A stretch of 64,000 nucleotides of DNA from Sulfuriferula nivalis (GTDB lineage Bacteria; Pseudomonadota; Gammaproteobacteria; Burkholderiales; Sulfuriferulaceae). Both the position numbers and the translations under genes were made by a program. This document shows, in pieces, positions 48,891 to 57,896 of the stretch. How positions within the stretch are numbered: position 1 is the first letter of the stretch; every line of letters starts with the position of its first letter. Under the pieces are notes generated by a model, which made no database searches, was not told the DNA's origin, and was given only the letters and a program-made list of their open reading frames with translations. The stretch covers positions 186,001 to 250,000 of the forward strand of contig NZ_AP021881.1 in the NCBI RefSeq assembly GCF_009937995.1, in the 5' to 3' direction.

Positions 48891-50285
48891 TTAATTCAGT
48901 TGTGCTTGTTGGCGATTGAATAAACCCAGTAGTCGTTTAGGTTTTTGCGGCTGGATGCTGTTGAGCGTGACCAGTACGGGGAGATCAAGTACATCGGTGA
49001 GGTCGCTGTCTGTACGCACGCGACGATCCAGCATTTCTGCTACTAAAGTAAGCGCCAAGCCTAGGAAGCTACCCATGAACAGTGCCAGTATGGCAATAAT
49101 AATGATGCTTTTGCTGGCGGGTTTGGTTGGCATAGTTGCCGGATTAAGCAAGGAAATGTTGGTCTGGTTGGTTTGGCTGGCCATGCGAGTTTCGGTGGCG
49201 CGTTGCAATGCCATGTCATAGGCTTTTTGTGCACTTTCTACGTCTTGCACGAGTATGGCACCTGCATCACGGTTCTGTTTGAGCGCGAGCAGTTTTTCTT
49301 TCTGGCTGGCCAGTGAGCCACGAAGATCAGCTTCACGTTGCTGGGCAACACGCATACTGGTGTTGATGCTTTGTTGGGCATTACGCGTTTCTATTGCGAG
49401 TTGTTCATGTAGCGCACTGACTTCAGCGGTGGCGCGTTGATAGTCTGGGTGATTTTTCCCTACACTGCGCGAGAGCTGATCCAGCTTGGCTTCCGCTGTG
49501 GCGATTTGGGTGCGCAGTGATTGAATAACGGGGTTGTTCATGACGTCAGACAGTTGGTCACCTGAGCGACTGTTGCGTGAGCTGCTGTCGAAAGTCTGAT
49601 CTTGTGCTGCGGTGAGTTGCGTGGCTGTGCCTGCTAAGCGTGAGCTTTCAACGTCCAGTTTCTCATCTACATTGACGATGCCTTTGCTTTGCTGATAGTC
49701 AGATAATGATTTTTGTGCCGTTACAAGTTTAGTACGCAGTTCGTTTAATTGGGATTCATACCATTTGTTGGTTTGAGCGGCGGGCGCAGTTTGTAGCTCG
49801 AGGTTGGTTTGAATGTAGGCTTTAACAAATGCGTTAGCAATAACCATGGCTGACTCTGCATCGGTAGATTTGTATGCTACGTCGATGAGATTGCTTTCAC
49901 GTGATGGAGTAATGTTTAGATCCTTGAGTAGTGCGTCTGCGAGCCAGTCGCGTATGCTTCCTGCACCGTGGGTATCATTCATGAATTCTTGTTTGGCTTG
50001 CGGATCTGTTGTGAACTTGAGGTCATCAACAACTTTGAGCGCGACATTGTGGCTGCCAATGACATCCACTTGGGTTGCAATATAGCCAGGCATGAGCTGG
50101 GGTGAGAGCATAGCACCTGTCACCGTGTCGGGCTGATTGGCATCGACAAGTACACTAGCCGTAGCCACGTAGGATGGCGGCAGTATGCTTTTGATAGCAA
50201 TGGCAGACAGCAATGTCACTGCTATGGTGGTTAGCAGGATTTTTTTGCGCGCCAGTAGGACTCTTAAAAAACTGATCATGTTCAT
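48891..50285 (-). CDS. epsF: EpsF-type chain-length determinant (Wzz-like)
   Basis: The 464-residue protein has membrane segments near both ends (LLTTIAVTLLSAIAIKSILP; KSIIIIAILALFMGSFLGLA), the Wzz domain with YVATASVLVDANQPDTVTGA, and a long coiled coil in the periplasmic part (QTNKWYESQLNELRTKL onward). It ends with RRVRTDSDLTDVLDLPVLV. It sets polymer length with EpsG, 15 bases downstream. Confidence 0.93.
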   Translation of the reverse strand: MNMISFLRVLLARKKILLTTIAVTLLSAIAIKSILPPSYVATASVLVDANQPDTVTGAMLSPQLMPGYIATQVDVIGSHNVALKVVDDLKFTTDPQAKQEFMNDTHGAGSIRDWLADALLKDLNITPSRESNLIDVAYKSTDAESAMVIANAFVKAYIQTNLELQTAPAAQTNKWYESQLNELRTKLVTAQKSLSDYQQSKGIVNVDEKLDVESSRLAGTATQLTAAQDQTFDSSSRNSRSGDQLSDVMNNPVIQSLRTQIATAEAKLDQLSRSVGKNHPDYQRATAEVSALHEQLAIETRNAQQSINTSMRVAQQREADLRGSLASQKEKLLALKQNRDAGAILVQDVESAQKAYDMALQRATETRMASQTNQTNISLLNPATMPTKPASKSIIIIAILALFMGSFLGLALTLVAEMLDRRVRTDSDLTDVLDLPVLVTLNSIQPQKPKRLLGLFNRQQAQLN

Positions 50286-50310
50286 GGTGTTTACCTTTGT
50301 GCCTGTGCGA

Positions 50311-51099
50311 TTAGAACAAGCTTTCTTTTACATAAATAACGTCGTCTGGCTGTACGGTCGCCATGGCGTCAGCCGGAATAACAACGGGTTTGCCATTATC
50401 ATCTTCACGCCGTATCTGTACGCCGCGCTCGGTGCCGCGCAGGGTGATGCCACCACCTAGCGAGATGGCTTGCATGATGTTCATGTTTTTCTCCAGGCGA
50501 TAGGCACCGGGTTTTTGTACTTCACCGTAGATGTAGAAAACCTCAGCGCGTGGAACGTAGAGGATGTCGTCGTCAGCAATGGTGTAGTTGAGATCCAGCT
50601 TGCCGCCTTTGAATAAGGCCAGGGTGTTAATCGGGGTTTGCTGGAGTTTGCCATCGACTTTGTGAATAAGGATGATGTTGTCTGAGCCAAGTGGGCTGAT
50701 GCCGCCCGCGAGGGCTAACAGGTCAGAGACATTGCTGGTGGATTCCAGTGCGTACTTGCCGGGCTTGTTGACTTGGCCAAGGACAGAAATTTGTTTGCTG
50801 CGATATTGTTGGACGATGAGGTTGATGTGCGGATTGATGATAAAGCCGCCTTTCACCAGTGCACTCTCTATGCGCTTTTGAGCCGCGCTAGTAGTGAGGC
50901 CCGCAACGGGTGTTGCACCGATGAGGGGTACAGACAGGTTCCCGTCCTCGTCGATTTGTGCGGCATCGACCAGTAAGTCAGGATGGTCGTAAACGGTGAT
51001 GTGAACGACGTCGCCTGCACCTAAGAGGTATTCTTTTGCATGTGCGGGCAGCGTGAATGTTAATAACGCTAGCATAAGGAAATAAAACAGTTTACGCAT
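50311..51099 (-). CDS. epsE: EpsE-type outer-membrane polysaccharide export protein (Wza-like)
   Basis: About 262 residues from ATG 51099, preceded by GGAG. The signal peptide is MRKLFYFLMLALLTFTLPAH. The poly_export domain follows (YLLGAGDVVHITVYDHPDL, PLIGATPVAGLT), then SLBB domains (ISVLGQVNKPGKYALE; FYIYGEVQKPGAYRLEKNM). It forms the outer-membrane channel for the polymer. Confidence 0.94.
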   Translation of the reverse strand: MRKLFYFLMLALLTFTLPAHAKEYLLGAGDVVHITVYDHPDLLVDAAQIDEDGNLSVPLIGATPVAGLTTSAAQKRIESALVKGGFIINPHINLIVQQYRSKQISVLGQVNKPGKYALESTSNVSDLLALAGGISPLGSDNIILIHKVDGKLQQTPINTLALFKGGKLDLNYTIADDDILYVPRAEVFYIYGEVQKPGAYRLEKNMNIMQAISLGGGITLRGTERGVQIRREDDNGKPVVIPADAMATVQPDDVIYVKESLF

Positions 51100-51139
51100 G
51101 ATGTTCTCCATCGTGGTGAGGTTGCTTGAGGTTATAAGA

Positions 51140-52321
51140 TTAGAAAGCATTATTCAGGCCCAACATGACACTGTTGTAACGGTAGCTATCAAGCGCGGCG
51201 TTAGAATGGCGGACGCCGCGTTCAGCAATGAGGTCAATCTTGGTTTTGCGAAATAGTTGATAACCTAAATCCAGGCTGGCGGTGGTGAGCTCATCTGTAC
51301 GAATAGGAGTGCTTTGAAAATCGATGGTTTCATGTTTACCTAATAATGTGGCGGTAACTTTATCTGTGGCTAACCATATGGCCTGGGCGGAAACACCCTG
51401 GGTAACGTCATAGCTGGAAGTGCTGGTGATGTAGGTATTGAGGTCACGGTAAATAGTGAGGTTCAGTGTGGTTTTGCTGGTTGCAAACCAGTCTGCTGCT
51501 ATTCGACCAGTGACACCTGCATAGTCGTTTTGTTGGCTATTAGGATAGTCGCGCTTGGTGTAATTGAGTCTTCCGCTTAATTTGGTTTTGCCTGTGGCGA
51601 TCCAGTCAAATGTGACGCCGTTGTCGTATTGGGTGTAGGTGTACAGGTTGGTCAATTGTTCAGGATAGTTGCCGTTACTGACTTTGCTAAGAAAGTCGAA
51701 TGTGCTGCCTTTGGGTGTGATGTAACGAAAGCCTGCGTTGTAGCTGTCTATATTGATATCGTTGTATTGTTGGCTATTTGGTGGCGTGGTGTAACTATTG
51801 ATTGTGTGAGTCGTGTCTGCACCTAACTTGATTTGCCAGCGGTTGTTGATTTTGACGAAGCTATTTATAAATGCTGTGCGGGTGGTGAGCAAGTTCGCAA
51901 GGGGCTTTTTTGTGTAAAGAAACGGTGCGAGGGTTAGTTTGTCTGATACGCCAACGTCACCTTGTAATATGCTATCTACCAACCAGTCCCATTTCAATGC
52001 AAGGTCATGCCCTGTGTAATTCATGCCGGTATAAGTGTTGAAATTGACCTGGCTGATTTCAGCGTGGCCGCTAATTACCTGACGACTGAGCTGCCAGTTC
52101 ATATTCACCCCAGCCGCATAGGCTTGATAGGTTTCTGACATGTTGGTGGTGCCAAGATTAGCAAGCGCTGCCTGATCGTTTTGCAGCAGGAATAAGTTGC
52201 TGTTGTAGGCAGTTGCTGCGCTGACGTAGGGTGAAAAGGTGTTGCTCAGATCGGCATGTGCCATTGCGCTGATGCTCATGAAGCCGATTGCGTATAGGGT
52301 TTTTTGTACTGGTTTATGCAT
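51140..52321 (-). CDS. epsL: EpsL-type outer-membrane beta-barrel protein
   Basis: About 393 residues from ATG 52321, which overlaps the manC stop by eight bases. A signal peptide ends at AMAHA. The rest is amphipathic strands rich in aromatic residues, starting SPYVSAATAYNSNLFLLQND, and the chain ends in phenylalanine (MLGLNNAF), as outer-membrane barrels do. It matches the EpsL family linked to exosortase B polysaccharide operons. Confidence 0.86.
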   Translation of the reverse strand: MHKPVQKTLYAIGFMSISAMAHADLSNTFSPYVSAATAYNSNLFLLQNDQAALANLGTTNMSETYQAYAAGVNMNWQLSRQVISGHAEISQVNFNTYTGMNYTGHDLALKWDWLVDSILQGDVGVSDKLTLAPFLYTKKPLANLLTTRTAFINSFVKINNRWQIKLGADTTHTINSYTTPPNSQQYNDINIDSYNAGFRYITPKGSTFDFLSKVSNGNYPEQLTNLYTYTQYDNGVTFDWIATGKTKLSGRLNYTKRDYPNSQQNDYAGVTGRIAADWFATSKTTLNLTIYRDLNTYITSTSSYDVTQGVSAQAIWLATDKVTATLLGKHETIDFQSTPIRTDELTTASLDLGYQLFRKTKIDLIAERGVRHSNAALDSYRYNSVMLGLNNAF

Positions 52322-53738
52322 TGCGTTGGTATATGTCTTCGTAGCGAACAATATCGTCTTCACCCAGGTAGGCGCCTGATTGCACTTCTATCAGGTGCAA
52401 TGCGACTTTGCCCGGGTTTTCCAGTCTATGTTTGCTGCCAAGTGGGATGTAAGTTGATTGATTTTCTGTGAGGATGATGGATTCTTCATCACGCACTACT
52501 ATGGCGGTGCCTGAGACCACTACCCAGTGCTCTGCACGATGATGGTGCATTTGTAGCGATAGTTTGGCGCCTGGATTGACCATGATGCGTTTGACCTGGA
52601 AGCGGTCGCCACTGTCTATGCCCTCATACCAGCCCCACGGACGATAGACGCGTTCATGATAGAGATGCTCATTGCGTTTGAGGGCTTTGAGTTGGTCTAC
52701 GATGAGTTTGACATCCTGGGCGCGATCTTTGGGGGCGACTAATACGGCGTCGGCTGTTTCTATTATCATTAGGTCATCGACGCCCAGCGCAACCACTAAT
52801 CTGGATTCGGCACGGATGAGGTTGCGATTTGCGTCTTCGGTGATAACGTCACCACGGATGGCGTTGTGCTGTGTGTCTTTGGCGCTGGCTTCCCATACGG
52901 CGCTCCATGCACCTATGTCACTCCAGTCTATATCGGCTGGGATGACGGCGGCTTTGGTGGTGCGCTCCATGACGGCATAGTCTATTGAGTCTGCCGGGCA
53001 TGCGCTGAAAGCGGCAGGGTCGAGGCGGATAAAATCCAGATCGTTTTTGGCGAGCTCCAGTGCCTGAATGCAGGCGTCGAGTATGTCAGGACTCAGTCGA
53101 CGCAGTTCGCTGATCAGGTCGTCGGCACGGAACAGGAACATGCCGCTGTTCCAGTAATATTCACCGCTGGCGACATATTGTTCGGCAATTTCGCGGGCTG
53201 GCTTCTCTACAAAAGCTTGAACCTGGTAGGCGTGGTCGGTAATGGCTGTGCCTTGTTGTATGTAGCCAAACCCTGTTTCAGGGGTGTGAGCAACGATGCC
53301 GAATGTGGTGAGATAACCTTGCTGGGCGACAGTTGCGGCGTGCTCTACGGCAAGGGCAAATGCGGCTGGGTCGCCGATAAGGTGGTCCGCAGGCAATACC
53401 AGCATGAGTGCATCAGGATCGGTGCGCTGCAACATGAGTGCGGCGACAGCGATGGCAGGTGCGGTATTGCGACCAACGGGTTCCAGCACGATACCCTGGG
53501 CGGCAACATCGATGGCGCGAAGCTGCTCGGCGATCATGAAGCGGTGTTCTTGATTGCAAATAACCAGTGGTGCTGCGACATTGGGGAGTGAGGCGACGCG
53601 TTGTACGGTTTCTTGCAGCATGGTTTGTGCTGATAGCAATGGCAACAGTTGTTTAGGCATTGCTGCGCGCGAGAGCGGCCACAGTCGTGTGCCTGAGCCA
53701 CCTGATAAAATAACGGGATAAATCTTAGGGATTGTCAT
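52314..53738 (-). CDS. manC: Mannose-1-phosphate guanylyltransferase/mannose-6-phosphate isomerase
   Basis: About 474 residues from ATG 53738, with AAGGA upstream. The nucleotidyltransferase part starts PVILSGGSGTRLWPLSRAAM and has VFVEKP-like VQAFVEKPAREIAEQYV; the C-terminal isomerase cupin has LSLQMHHHRAEHWVVVSGTA. This bifunctional enzyme makes GDP-mannose. It is the first gene of the leftward exopolysaccharide operon, with a sigma-54-like site upstream. Confidence 0.95.
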   Translation of the reverse strand: MTIPKIYPVILSGGSGTRLWPLSRAAMPKQLLPLLSAQTMLQETVQRVASLPNVAAPLVICNQEHRFMIAEQLRAIDVAAQGIVLEPVGRNTAPAIAVAALMLQRTDPDALMLVLPADHLIGDPAAFALAVEHAATVAQQGYLTTFGIVAHTPETGFGYIQQGTAITDHAYQVQAFVEKPAREIAEQYVASGEYYWNSGMFLFRADDLISELRRLSPDILDACIQALELAKNDLDFIRLDPAAFSACPADSIDYAVMERTTKAAVIPADIDWSDIGAWSAVWEASAKDTQHNAIRGDVITEDANRNLIRAESRLVVALGVDDLMIIETADAVLVAPKDRAQDVKLIVDQLKALKRNEHLYHERVYRPWGWYEGIDSGDRFQVKRIMVNPGAKLSLQMHHHRAEHWVVVSGTAIVVRDEESIILTENQSTYIPLGSKHRLENPGKVALHLIEVQSGAYLGEDDIVRYEDIYQRNA

Positions 53739-53800
53739 TTTTTCCTTGTTTTGCCTTGTTTCACTATGTCGCACAGTCTAAATCAAACTTTTTCATACTG

Positions 53801-53818
53801 TTGTGCGGTAACGCACAA
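53801..53818. promoter_or_regulatory. Hairpin in the predicted manC leader
   Basis: TTGTGCG-GTAA-CGCACAA is a perfect 7-bp inverted repeat with a 4-base loop. It lies in the leader predicted between the sigma-54-like start point (about 53844) and the manC start (53738). It may be an operator or an mRNA hairpin; no T-run follows. Confidence 0.45.
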
Positions 53819-53854
53819 ACAATTGCATATCTAAATGCTAACCTGAGTTATCTA

Positions 53855-53870
53855 AGCTAAATCTATGCCA
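53855..53870 (-). promoter_or_regulatory. Candidate sigma-54 promoter of the exopolysaccharide operon
   Basis: On the minus strand TGGCAT-AGATT-TAGCT places GG and GC exactly twelve bases apart, as in -24/-12 promoters, with the first half identical to the sites before the PEP-CTERM genes. The -12 part deviates from TTGC. The predicted leader is about 106 bases. An inverted repeat GTATGACA (54011) / TGTCATAC (54054) lies 140-190 bases upstream and could bind an activator. Confidence 0.5.
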
Positions 53871-54219
53871 CGTAATTTGGTTCGTGAGTTGTCAGTCGAA
53901 CTAAGATTTGTGACGTAAGTATAAAATGAAGCAATTGTATCTTTTTTTTCTTACAATTATATGGCTAAATACTAATACGTTAATATGCTCATGTGTATAT
54001 TAGCAGTTTTGTATGACATTTTGAGTGTCGTATTTTGAGTATGCTCGTTTATTTGTCATACTTTTTGCTTAGTATATTGGGATAAGCGATAAGCAAGTTA
54101 GTGAAATACATGTTGGATGCTGGGGCAATGAGGCTTTAGTGTGCGGTTTTTGAAATGGTTAGATGAGATTGGTCGGTTATTGCGATGCGAGGCTGGCAAA
54201 TTTTCTAAAGGTGTAATTT
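53871..54219. other. AT-rich divergent regulatory region between manC and epsB
   Basis: No gene is visible. It contains the inverted repeat GTATGACA/TGTCATAC (54011-54018, 54054-54061), poly-T and A-rich stretches, and the start signals of epsB on the right. I did not find a convincing sigma-54 or sigma-70 site for epsB. Confidence 0.45.
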
Positions 54220-55614
54220 ATGATAGTGACTAGTTATGAGCACCCAGCGCTGGGTCTGGCTAAGCGTCTGGTGAATCCACTGGTGATTTTTGTTTCGTTG
54301 ATGATTTCGGTTGCTGTTGTTGCGCCACCCTTTAGTGATATGGATTTGTTGCTGGGGGTGCTGGCTTTTTTTGTGGGCTCCGAGGTGTTTGACGGGTACA
54401 AGTTTTTTGAGGTGGAAGGCTCATCGTTGGGGCATACGCATCACTATGTGATGGATTTGTTAGTGGCCTGGTTCTTAACTATATTGATTTTGGGTGGTTT
54501 GGTATATGTCACTAATTTATATATTTGGTATTCCCCTGAGATTTTGGGAGTGTGGGCGCTGTTGGCATTGGTGATGTTGTATGTGAGTCAGTTCGCTGTG
54601 CGGACTTATTTGACTGGCCTACGTAAGAAGGGCGAGATACGCCGAGCCGTTATTGTGGGCGCCACTGAGGTCGGTTGTCTATTGGCTAATCGTATCCATC
54701 AGCAGCATAGTCTGATGACGCGAGTTGATGCATTCTTTGATGATCGTGTGGATGATAGATCCGATCAGCGCCTGGTAGCCGCTGTGACGGGTGGGTTGAA
54801 AGAAGTGGCGGATTATGTTGACAAGAATAATATAGATTTGGTGTATATCACGTTGCCTATGCTCAATCAGCCTCGGGTGATAGAACTGGTGAACTCGTTG
54901 CGTGATACCACTGCGTCCATTTACTTTGTGCCAGATGTGTTTATTTTTGATCTGGTGCAGGCGCGACTGGAAAGTGTGAATGGTGTGCCAGTCATTGCGG
55001 TGTTCGAGTCTCCTCTGGTTGGCATCAATGCGGTGCATAAAAGGATCTTTGATGTGCTGGCATCGGCTTCGATACTGTTGATGATTTCACCCATACTGTT
55101 GGTGATTGCGGCTTTAGTGAAATTGACTTCCAAAGGGCCGGTTTTCTTCAAACAGCGTCGTTATGGCATGGATGGTGAGGAGATTTTTGTCTATAAATTC
55201 AGGTCTATGACTGTTACTGAAGATGGGGCAACGGTGACACAAGCGACCAAAAATGATGCGCGTGTGACCCCGCTTGGTGCATTTTTGCGTAAATCATCAC
55301 TGGATGAGTTGCCGCAACTCATCAATGTGTTGCTGGGTTCCATGAGTATAGTCGGCCCGCGCCCGCATGCAGTTGCACATAATGAGCATTACCGTAAGCT
55401 GATCCATGGCTATATGTGGCGGCATAAAGTGAAGCCCGGTATTACCGGCTGGGCGCAGGTTAACGGATTTCGTGGCGAAACCGATACCATTGATAAAATG
55501 GAGGGTCGCGTGCTACACGATATTACTTATTTGAAGAATTGGTCGATAGGGCTGGATATATCCATCATGCTTAAAACGGTTAAATTGGTGTTTAAGGATA
55601 CGCAGGCTTATTAG
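54220..55614 (+). CDS. epsB: Polyprenyl-phosphate sugar phosphotransferase (priming glycosyltransferase)
   Basis: The 464-residue protein has four to five N-terminal membrane segments, a CoA-binding-like middle part (RRAVIVGATEVGCLLANRIH), and the bacterial sugar transferase domain at the end: FDVLASASILLMISPILLVI, GPVFFKQRRYGMDGEEIFVY, KSSLDELPQLINVLLGSMSI and VGPRPHAVAHN. It transfers the first sugar phosphate, often glucose, to undecaprenyl phosphate. It diverges from the exopolysaccharide operon it serves. Confidence 0.94.
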   Translation: MIVTSYEHPALGLAKRLVNPLVIFVSLMISVAVVAPPFSDMDLLLGVLAFFVGSEVFDGYKFFEVEGSSLGHTHHYVMDLLVAWFLTILILGGLVYVTNLYIWYSPEILGVWALLALVMLYVSQFAVRTYLTGLRKKGEIRRAVIVGATEVGCLLANRIHQQHSLMTRVDAFFDDRVDDRSDQRLVAAVTGGLKEVADYVDKNNIDLVYITLPMLNQPRVIELVNSLRDTTASIYFVPDVFIFDLVQARLESVNGVPVIAVFESPLVGINAVHKRIFDVLASASILLMISPILLVIAALVKLTSKGPVFFKQRRYGMDGEEIFVYKFRSMTVTEDGATVTQATKNDARVTPLGAFLRKSSLDELPQLINVLLGSMSIVGPRPHAVAHNEHYRKLIHGYMWRHKVKPGITGWAQVNGFRGETDTIDKMEGRVLHDITYLKNWSIGLDISIMLKTVKLVFKDTQAY

Positions 55615-55933
55615 TCTCAGTTGGCTTGGTAATGTGCGTTTGTGTTGAGTAGATGTGGACTGCATTTCTTCTTACGAACTTTTGTGATGAAAGTGCGTCT
55701 ATGTAATGGGCGTGTAAAGCTGAACTGGTGGTAGTGTTTGTTCTGTCATCAATATTTAATATTCTAGGAGGCATTCTGTAGGGTCTCCTGCCGTAGTATC
55801 TAATATATATAAATTGATAAACTTCTTGCATTTGTAATGCTTTTTGATTGTCATAATAAAGCAGATAGGGATACTGCCTTGTATTATATTTCGTATTTTA
55901 TTGTGTTTTTTAACTATTTTTAAAGGAAATTAA
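55615..55933. other. Spacer upstream of PEP-CTERM gene 1
   Basis: 319 AT-rich bases without a gene. Unlike PEP-CTERM genes 2-4, no TGGCAT-N5-ATGC site is found. A GGAGGCATTC...GTCTCCTGCC region (55768-55793) could pair weakly. AAAGGAAA before the start at 55934 is the ribosome binding site. Confidence 0.4.
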
Positions 55934-56164
55934 ATGAAACTTATTAAATTGATTAGCATTGCTGCATTGTTAAACGTTGGGTTCGTAGTTGGTGCTCAGG
56001 CTATGGAAATTCATGAAGGGCATCATTTTGGCCATCATTTCGAACACCATTTTGGTCATAACGTACCTGCTGTACCTGAAGCGGATACCTGGGCGATGAT
56101 GGCAGTTGGTCTGGGTTTGGTCGGTTTGCGTTTACGTCGTAAAAACAAAGACGCCGTTAAGTAA
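55934..56164 (+). CDS. Small His-rich PEP-CTERM protein 1
   Basis: The 76-residue preprotein has a signal peptide (KLIKLISIAALLNVGFVVGA), a mature part of about 27 residues, and a PEP-CTERM signal (VPEADTWAMMAVGLGLVG followed by LRLRRKNK). The mature part is strikingly histidine-rich (HEGHHFGHHFEHHFGH, nine His in 16 residues), which suggests metal binding. Exosortase B should cleave at the VPE site. A terminator follows at once. Confidence 0.9.
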   Translation: MKLIKLISIAALLNVGFVVGAQAMEIHEGHHFGHHFEHHFGHNVPAVPEADTWAMMAVGLGLVGLRLRRKNKDAVK

Positions 56165-56186
56165 GCAATAACTGAAGTAGTAATTT

Positions 56187-56215
56187 AAAAAAACGAGGTT
56201 ATGCCTCGTTTTTTT
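56187..56215. terminator. Rho-independent terminator after PEP-CTERM gene 1
   Basis: ACGAGG-TTATG-CCTCGT hairpin flanked by seven A on the left and seven T on the right, so it can work on both strands. Confidence 0.93.
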
Positions 56216-56298
56216 ACGTCCATGGTGGGTTTTTTTGTAGATTCTGTAGTTTTTGTCTGTCTTTTTTATAAAGATAATATGGAGAAATGAACGGAATT

Positions 56299-56340
56299 GA
56301 TGCATACGTCGACTTGTTTTGGTGCGTTTTCAGACTTTAT
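56299..56340 (+). promoter_or_regulatory. Conserved upstream block, copy 1 (before PEP-CTERM gene 2)
   Basis: Starts GATGCATACGTCGACTTG and continues TTTTGGTGCGTTTTCAGAC. The same block recurs at 56980 and 57682. It ends about 196 bases before the -24 element, a normal distance for an enhancer of a sigma-54 promoter. Confidence 0.6.
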
Positions 56341-56534
56341 AGATGTGGGTGGTGTGGCGATATGGGAGATATAAGGCATGTGCGATAAATAGGGTGTGAG
56401 TTTGTCTTGCAGTGCAAGATAGGCTTGTTTGCTGGAGTGTAGCCAATATAGTAGATTGCAATAAGGTTTTCAGGATGTGTTTATTAGCTAACATTATGCT
56501 TTATAACAGAAACTTAAAATAAGCTTCATAAATA

Positions 56535-56550
56535 TGGCATATAAAATGCT
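56535..56550 (+). promoter_or_regulatory. Sigma-54-like promoter of PEP-CTERM gene 2
   Basis: TGGCAT-ATAAA-ATGCT has GG and GC twelve bases apart. The predicted start near 56561 gives a leader of about 67 bases. The 60 bases upstream (containing GCTAACATT and AACTTAAAATAAGCTTC) and the 20 after it are also shared with genes 3 and 4. Confidence 0.72.
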
Positions 56551-56627
56551 TATCATTGAGTGGGGCGTTTAGATGCCATTAAGTTGCTCCAGTATTTATT
56601 TTCGTAAATTTTTCAAGGAGAAATATC

Positions 56628-56846
56628 ATGAAATTAGTTAAAGCCGCTGGTGCTGTTTTATTGTTGAGTTTGGGTCTTACTGCCGCTGCTCATGCAGTTG
56701 AGTTTGATGGTCCTCATGGCCCAAAATTTTGCCCTCCTCCTATCCCAGCTGTTCCAGAAGCAGATACATGGGCGATGATGGCAGTGGGTCTGGGTTTGGT
56801 TGGTTTGCGTTTGCGTCGTAAAAACAAGTCAGATGCTGCTGCATAA
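56628..56846 (+). CDS. Small PEP-CTERM protein 2
   Basis: The 72-residue preprotein has a signal peptide (KLVKAAGAVLLLSLGLTAAA, cut after AHA), a mature part of about 23 residues (VEFDGPHGPKFCPPPIPAVP) with one cysteine and many prolines, and the PEP-CTERM tail VPEADTWAMMAVGLGLVG. It is nearly identical to protein 4, so one probably arose by duplication. CAAGGAG precedes the start. Confidence 0.92.
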   Translation: MKLVKAAGAVLLLSLGLTAAAHAVEFDGPHGPKFCPPPIPAVPEADTWAMMAVGLGLVGLRLRRKNKSDAAA

Positions 56847-56867
56847 GTTGTTGCTGTATATTTAAGT

Positions 56868-56896
56868 AAAAAGACGAGGTTAAGCCTCGTTTTTTT
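56868..56896. terminator. Rho-independent terminator after PEP-CTERM gene 2
   Basis: GACGAGG-TTAA-GCCTCGT hairpin after an A-run and followed by seven T. Confidence 0.93.
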
Positions 56897-56979
56897 ACGC
56901 CATATGTAAATTTTTCTCGCTGTTGTTACAGTGTTTGTCGTTTTCGTTGTAAGTGTGATGCGTAAAAATGTACGGAAAT

Positions 56980-57020
56980 GATGCATGCAATGACATGGTT
57001 TGGTGCATTTTCTGACATTT
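56980..57020 (+). promoter_or_regulatory. Conserved upstream block, copy 2 (before PEP-CTERM gene 3)
   Basis: Starts GATGCATGCAATGACATG and continues GTTTGGTGCATTTTCTGACA. It ends about 198 bases before the -24 element of gene 3. Confidence 0.6.
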
Positions 57021-57216
57021 TGCTTACTTGCTTTTGCGGTGTTATAGGTATGTAAGTGATATTCGTTAAATTTAATGTATTTTTGGCTCACAAGTCGAAG
57101 ATGCCCTAATTTACTGATATGTAGCCAAGTTGGCAGTTTGAAAAATAGTGTTCCTGATGTGTTGATAAGCTAATATTTTGTTTTATATAGGAAACTTAAA
57201 ATACCCTTCATTAATT

Positions 57217-57232
57217 TGGCATATAAAATGCT
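57217..57232 (+). promoter_or_regulatory. Sigma-54-like promoter of PEP-CTERM gene 3
   Basis: TGGCAT-ATAAA-ATGCT, identical to the site before gene 2. The predicted start is near 57243, with a leader of about 65 bases. Confidence 0.72.
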
Positions 57233-57307
57233 TATCATTGAGTGGGGCGTTAAAAAGATATAGGCAGCTCCGTTGTTTATTTTTTCAAATTTTCAAGGAG
57301 ATTGATC

Positions 57308-57556
57308 ATGAAAGCGATTCAAACTGTAAAGTTGTTGGGTGTGGCAGCAGTTTTGGCATTGGGTGTTGCTGGTAATGCAAGTGCTACAACATATGTAGGT
57401 TCTAAGTATGTTGTGACTGGTATAGGTACAGGTTCTGGTACTTGGTATAAAGTGCCTGCTGTACCAGAAGCTGAAACATGGGCGATGATGGCTGTGGGTC
57501 TGGGTTTGGTGGGTATGCGTTTACGTCGTAAAAACAAATCTGATGCTGCTGAATAA
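57308..57556 (+). CDS. Small PEP-CTERM protein 3
   Basis: The 82-residue preprotein has a signal peptide (KLLGVAAVLALGVAGNASA), a mature part of about 30 residues rich in T, G and Y (TTYVGSKYVVTGIGTGSGTW), and the PEP-CTERM tail VPEAETWAMMAVGLGLVG with basic end. The start is ATG 57308 with AAGGAG upstream. The mature part differs wholly from proteins 2 and 4 while promoter and tail are shared. Confidence 0.91.
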   Translation: MKAIQTVKLLGVAAVLALGVAGNASATTYVGSKYVVTGIGTGSGTWYKVPAVPEAETWAMMAVGLGLVGMRLRRKNKSDAAE

Positions 57557-57577
57557 ATTGTTGCTGGGTGGTTAAGT

Positions 57578-57606
57578 AAAAGGACGAGGTTAAGCCTCGT
57601 TTTTTT
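57578..57606. terminator. Rho-independent terminator after PEP-CTERM gene 3
   Basis: GACGAGG-TTAA-GCCTCGT hairpin after AAAAG and followed by seven T, almost identical to the one after gene 2. Confidence 0.93.
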
Positions 57607-57681
57607 ACGTCTGGTGATAGTTGGTTTGTGGAGGTATTGTGGTATTTGTTGGGCGGATTGTATGGAAGAGTGATCAGAACT

Positions 57682-57720
57682 GATGCATGTCATGACATGT
57701 TTTGGTGCGTTTTCTGACAT
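57682..57720 (+). promoter_or_regulatory. Conserved upstream block, copy 3 (before PEP-CTERM gene 4)
   Basis: Starts GATGCATGTCATGACATG and continues TTTTGGTGCGTTTTCTGACA. It contains the perfect 14-bp palindrome CATGTCATGACATG. It ends about 178 bases before the -24 element of gene 4. The palindrome is the best candidate for the binding site of an NtrC-type activator such as PrsR. Confidence 0.62.
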
Positions 57721-57896
57721 TGTTCTGACTAATTTTGTGGTGCTATACGTGGGTAAGTCATATTTGATAAATATTGTGTATATTTGTCGTGAAAGTCGAA
57801 GATGGCTTATTTTACTGATGTTGCAGCCAATTTCATGATGCGTTATTGGCTAACATTTTGCTTTATATAACAAACTTCAAATAAGCTTCATTAATC

